This document shows positions 60,101 through 64,000 of a DNA stretch of 64,000 bases, piece by piece. Numbering within the stretch: the first letter of the stretch is position 1; every line of letters starts with the position of its first letter. The translations under genes and the position numbers were made by a program. This stretch comes from Epiperipatus broadwayi (taxonomy: Eukaryota > Onychophora > Udeonychophora > Euonychophora > Peripatidae). The notes beneath the pieces are model-generated. The model had not been told where the DNA came from. It was given only the letters and a program-made list of their open reading frames with translations, and did no database searches. The stretch lies in the NCBI GenBank assembly GCA_028023455.1, contig JAQFVV010006197.1, forward strand, positions 19,961,254-20,025,253, given 5' to 3'.

Positions 60101-60358
60101 AAGCTTTTAAACCACTAAAGTGAGCTTTTGTTGGTGTCTTGCAGGTGAAGCTCTCATGTTTGGTTGTAGCTTCAAACTGACAAGTTTTATTTGACAGTTT
60201 TAAGTGATTTTTAAAAAATCACCAAAATGAAATTATGGCAAACTTTTTTTAAAAATACAAAATGCAATATATGCACTCGCTTCTTTATTTTATATGTTTA
60301 GATATAATTTTTCCAGCTATGAGGGAAAAATTTCTCTGCGACTGCGTCAGATTTGTTA

Positions 60359-60929
60359 TGTTTGGTTAGGCTTACAAGTTCAGTTCCAAACCAACAGACA
60401 CAAAAAGAACAACTACTCAACAATTAATATGTAAAATTTTTTAGTGTTAGTTAAACAATAATATACATACATGGTTTATACAAGTTAATGCTGAAATAAT
60501 CATGCTTAATACGAAACTCACTTCCAGCTAAATAATTAGACTGCCTCGTGAGCTCTAGTAAAACTCTTCCAGCTATGTATTTAGTTTGCCTCAAGTCAAG
60601 TGCAGATGTAACAGTCTTCAGTCCATTAGTGGATTTATCTCACTGTATGAATGTCGTGATAATGAGTAGAGAGACTACCCTCGCTGATGGCAGAGGGTTT
60701 ATGGAAGAGCATGTTCAGTCATTAAGTTGAAAGAAGTAATTGCTCTCTCTCTCTCTGCCTTGTCTCCAAAAGGCTGACTATTTAATGGCAGATCCCTTAC
60801 TGGAAACATGCAGATTTGGTGCGCAAACCCCAGTGAAGAATTTAATCCCTTTGGATAGCAACGGGCTGCTAGCCAATCTGGTAATGAATCTGAAATGGTC
60901 CACTTCTAAAGGCAAGGTCAGATATGACA
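60359..60929 (-). repeat. Gypsy element 5' LTR
   Basis: This direct copy of 57591-58126 is about 571 bp with TG...CA ends. On the coding (minus) strand it is followed by TAACAAATCTGACGCAGTCG; the primer site would lie there, but I cannot identify the tRNA. Confidence 0.88.
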
Positions 60930-63385
60930 AACATTATTTAGCAGTAGCTAAATAAAGTTATGACAACAATGAAGGTTACAAATATATTTCTTATTTGGAA
61001 ACAATATGGATATACTACAATGAATATGCTTGTTCTGATTTGGTTACTGAAATTTAAAATACTAAGTTTGATTTGTACTTAGTCTGGTGATAACCAGGAA
61101 ACACTGATGGATACAGAATTAAGTGATAATGATTCCTAGATCAAACTCAATTTGTCACATCTATTAATCATTTCTGATACTTGAATGTTATATGACTTCA
61201 AGATTGACTAATCATTTTATTATTTCTGCATGTTCCAACATAATTGAATGTAATTAGTTCAGAAGTTTAAGGTTTTTAAATTGAAATTTCTTTTGCAGTC
61301 ACTTTGGTTGTCAAATATCCCATGGACATCATACAAATGAGTTAATTCTATTTAACAAATTAATTATGGCAATCTGACTAAAGTATTTCCACTTTTTTTG
61401 TTAAATATTTTCACTTTAGCATCTAGTAGAGAAAGAAGAAAATCCTCTCTATCCTTTTATCAAAAGTTAAAGGTATCAAAGATAAGCCTATTTTTAATAT
61501 CAATGAACTATCAAATTTTTGATTTAGAACAAACCATATATGGCAATAGAAGTAAATTGGTTTGTATTCAATATCTTAGAAATATAACATTTTTCAAGCC
61601 ATTAACTTGAACAGCAAGATCAACTTATAAAAAGATGAGTACAATATAAATTTAGTCCCTATCACCAGAAGAAGTGACAAGTTCAGAAACCTGTGATGTA
61701 TTGTGAAGATTTATGATGCAATATAAGATTAAAATTGATTGATATGTAGATGTGATTTTACAGATACTTATTCTACCTTACAGAAATTCAAGAAAATAAA
61801 AAAAAAAACCAAATATTTTATAATAAGACTACACATTTATTAATAAAATATAGTAGTGCTAAAAAAGTTATCCTTAGAGTATTTTTGCATCACAGAACTA
61901 ACTTTCCAATCAGATTGTTTTTAGAGATTATTTTAAATCAATCTATAGTTGAAAAAAAAATACATTATGCTATCTTCCTAAATTGAATGGAGTAGAGTTG
62001 TATTTCAGTTTATTGTTACAGAAGATTGTATTCTAAAATATTTCTTAATTATTTAGATCTTTGAGAGATGTTGAGATTAAAAACACATTGAAAAAGAATT
62101 TTGCTATTCCGATTCTGATAATTTTAGATAACAATTTCATTGCAGACAAAATAGTTTCCTTTCAGAGTGCTTTTAAATTCCTTCAAGCCTAATTAAAAGT
62201 ATCCAGAACTTTTGATTAGATATCATAAAATTTCAGATTTTTAAGAGACAAATATTTGCTATAAAGTGCATTGCTAGTTTTATTCCGCCCTGAAATCGGT
62301 TGCTTTTGATATTGTTAAAGGATAATGAGTTTATTATATTTATCACAGAAAAAGATGTAAGAGGGAATGGTTTTCATTATTTTTTTTAAAATACCATCTT
62401 GAAAATCGGTGGCGTTTAATTCTGAAAGGGTTAAGAATTGACTTATATAGAATATGAAAAAATGATCCATTGTTAGTGGATCAGCAGTCTATAGTGGATT
62501 ATTTCTTTTCTGAAACAAAATATAAACCAATGGTATCTCTACGAGACATTTGTCTGAATAAAAGATTTCTCCCTGTTTGATATTATAAAGTATGCTAAGA
62601 AAATGCTTTATTAAAAAATATTAATAAATAAACTTAAAATTATATTTCTGAATTGATGAAATATGAAGTTCTAGCATGTTGAAAAAATATACCGAAAAAA
62701 TAAAATAGCATAAAGAGCAAACAAAAAAATACTTCAAATTAAATAAAAAATCTAAAAAAAATTGATGGTTAGCAGAAAATGACTACGTATTTTAATTTTT
62801 TAAAAAAAAATTTAAAGGAAATGAACTTGAATTTAACTAATGAAGAATGTTAACAATGGATTTTACTCTAATATATAAAAAGGAAGCTAATAAAAAAATA
62901 ATGAACGGCATTTAGCTGCTTTATGCTCACATATGCTATGTTCATGGGCAAACACATTATATGCAAAAATAAAAAATATATACATGCAGATTTGAACATT
63001 TTCCTTATTCTCGTCAACAATAGCAGTTATTCTTAAATAAGTATGTTCATTATATCTCTAAAGGAAATGAAACAAAAAAAAAAGGGGGGGGGATACAAAA
63101 AAGAGTAATTTTATAATTATTATTCAAATTAATCTATAAATTGTAAATACATTTTGCATATTATGTGCATCTGTTAGTGTTTCCTTTAATTATAATAACT
63201 TGAAACTACAAGACTTAAATATTCTATATAAAATTATATTTCAAAATTTTAATCTTTCTACACTTACACTTCAAATATATGAATAAAAAACGATTAGAAA
63301 AAAGCGAATGACACCTAAGATGCATTTCTCAACATTCTTCAGGTAGTCTAGGTTATAACCTCTCACATATCTTCATCGTTTTTGT
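60930..63385. other. AT-rich stretch with uninterpreted coding-like scraps
   Basis: Plus-strand frames near 61085-61140, 61400-61600, 62000-62215 and 62400-62600 look less random than their surroundings (for example IILDNNFIADKIVSFQSAF and QQSIVDYFFSETKYKP). I recognise none of them. They may be one decayed element or chance frames. Confidence 0.3.
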
Positions 63386-63665
63386 TCAGTATTTATCAAT
63401 ATCAAATTTTATCAATTTAAAATTCAAACGTCCATTACTAATATCATAAATCATACTAGCATCAAAGATGTCATCAGCTTCAAGAGTATCAGAAATTTTA
63501 TCTGGTGGAAATGCAGGAGAGGTCATTAATTCAGCATCAATTAACTATGTCAATGCATTATGTTTTCTTCGAGAGCAAACGATAATTTCTCCAGATCTAC
63601 CAATTTTCTAAAAACTTTAGTGGCATCATGCATATTGATGACACTGCAATGGAAAAGCCACATCG
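63386..63665 (-). pseudogene. Unrecognised coding-like region, minus strand
   Basis: On the minus strand, a frame starting near 63665 reads MWLFHCSVINMHDATKVF and RKLVDLEKLSFALEENIMH before a stop. The alternative frame then reads 53 codons to a TGA at 63386-63388, including LIDAELMTSPAFPPDKISD and TLEADDIFDASMIYDISNG. The composition is protein-like, acidic and unusually free of stops for this AT-rich DNA. CATTGCAG and GTTTTTAG, upstream of the two frames, could be splice acceptors, so it may be the last exon or exons of a host gene. Equally it may be a shifted pseudogene or transposon part. I do not recognise the family. Confidence 0.3.
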
Positions 63666-63939
63666 TTACAAATAAAAATTATCTCCATAAGAAAAAATAA
63701 ATGATCATGTTTCCAACATCTTATATTTCAAGTAAGTCTATAATCCAATAACCATTAATATATTTTTCTAAAAAAGGATATTGCAAATTTGTATGTGCAG
63801 AAACATTGGGAGTTATGTAATAAACTGTATTAATCTGTATAAAGTATTAAAGATTTTAAGACTTCTCATTCGATAATTTAATATACAAAATTAACAAAGC
63901 GTATGCCACACTTGAATGAGAAGCTATAAAGATACACAG

Positions 63940-64000
63940 AAATTATTACACGCTAAGCGCTTTCGAGGCCTTTTGCCTCATATTCATAGCGGTACTGTGA
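63940..64000. repeat. Edge of a GC-richer repeat running off the window
   Basis: CACGCTAAGCGCTTTCGAGGCC followed by TTTTGCCTCATATTC stands out from the surroundings and contains a small GAGGC-CTTTT-GCCTC hairpin. It looks like a repeat or SINE border continuing beyond the window. Confidence 0.3.

Larger units (their letters stand above)
57591..60929 (-). mobile_element. Internally deleted Ty3/Gypsy LTR retrotransposon
   Basis: Two LTRs (57591-58126 and 60359-60929) enclose only 2.2 kb. On the minus strand the order is 5' LTR, a short leader with repeats, RNase H, integrase, pol tail, polypurine tract, 3' LTR. Gag, protease and nearly all of RT are missing. No precise 5-bp target duplication is evident, although AACATT lies near both outer borders. 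The LTRs differ at roughly a tenth or more of positions by eye, so the insertion is old. Confidence 0.88.

Overview
This is AT-rich eukaryotic DNA, almost certainly from an animal. It has long intron-like or intergenic stretches, microsatellites, tRNA-derived SINEs, and non-LTR, LTR and DNA transposons of animal type. There are no bacterial operons, rRNA genes or CRISPR arrays. A Jockey-type LINE with a PHD-like finger in ORF1, an RTE-type LINE, a ZBED/BED-finger hAT and Gypsy elements suggest an invertebrate. I cannot name the species or phylum from sequence alone. I see no confident host gene; the best candidate is a short unrecognised coding-like stretch on the minus strand near 63.4-63.65 kb.

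Layout. 0.8 kb: a small hairpin MITE. 1-3.7 kb: a broken Gypsy gag-pol on the minus strand. 4.2-5.5 kb: a decayed LINE endonuclease/RT. 6.7 kb: a tRNA-Val-like SINE. 8.3-8.8 kb: the 3' end of a LINE. 11-14.8 kb: SINE relics and scraps of a palindromic repeat. 19.0-19.95 kb: two inverted minisatellite arrays around a core. 21.4-22.6 kb: a direct repeat pair, then an inverted repeat pair enclosing a SINE. 25.8-26.3 kb: a hAT-type MITE with a perfect 8-bp target duplication. 28.3-28.5 kb: a Tigger/pogo transposase scrap. The rest up to 34.9 kb is AT-rich DNA without recognisable genes.

From 34.9 to 48.6 kb lies a LINE cluster. An internally deleted LINE (35.0-36.57 kb) is followed head-to-tail by a nearly full-length but mutated copy of the same family (36.57-42.07 kb). 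Next come a half copy and a complete copy of a palindromic foldback element (42.17-42.98 kb). Last is a minus-strand Jockey-like LINE with an intact 912-residue ORF2 (43.07-45.80 kb); its ORF1 is split by a nested, 5'-truncated LINE of another family (46.44-47.76 kb).

From 48.8 to 60.9 kb there are a local 140-bp duplication, another half foldback, a degraded ZBED-type hAT (51.87-54.40 kb), a diverged foldback, an RTE LINE relic, SINEs, and a minus-strand Gypsy element with both LTRs but most of gag-RT deleted (57.59-60.93 kb). The window works as a record of successive insertions rather than as a set of cooperating genes. Only the Jockey ORF2 keeps a fully open frame with its visible catalytic motifs.
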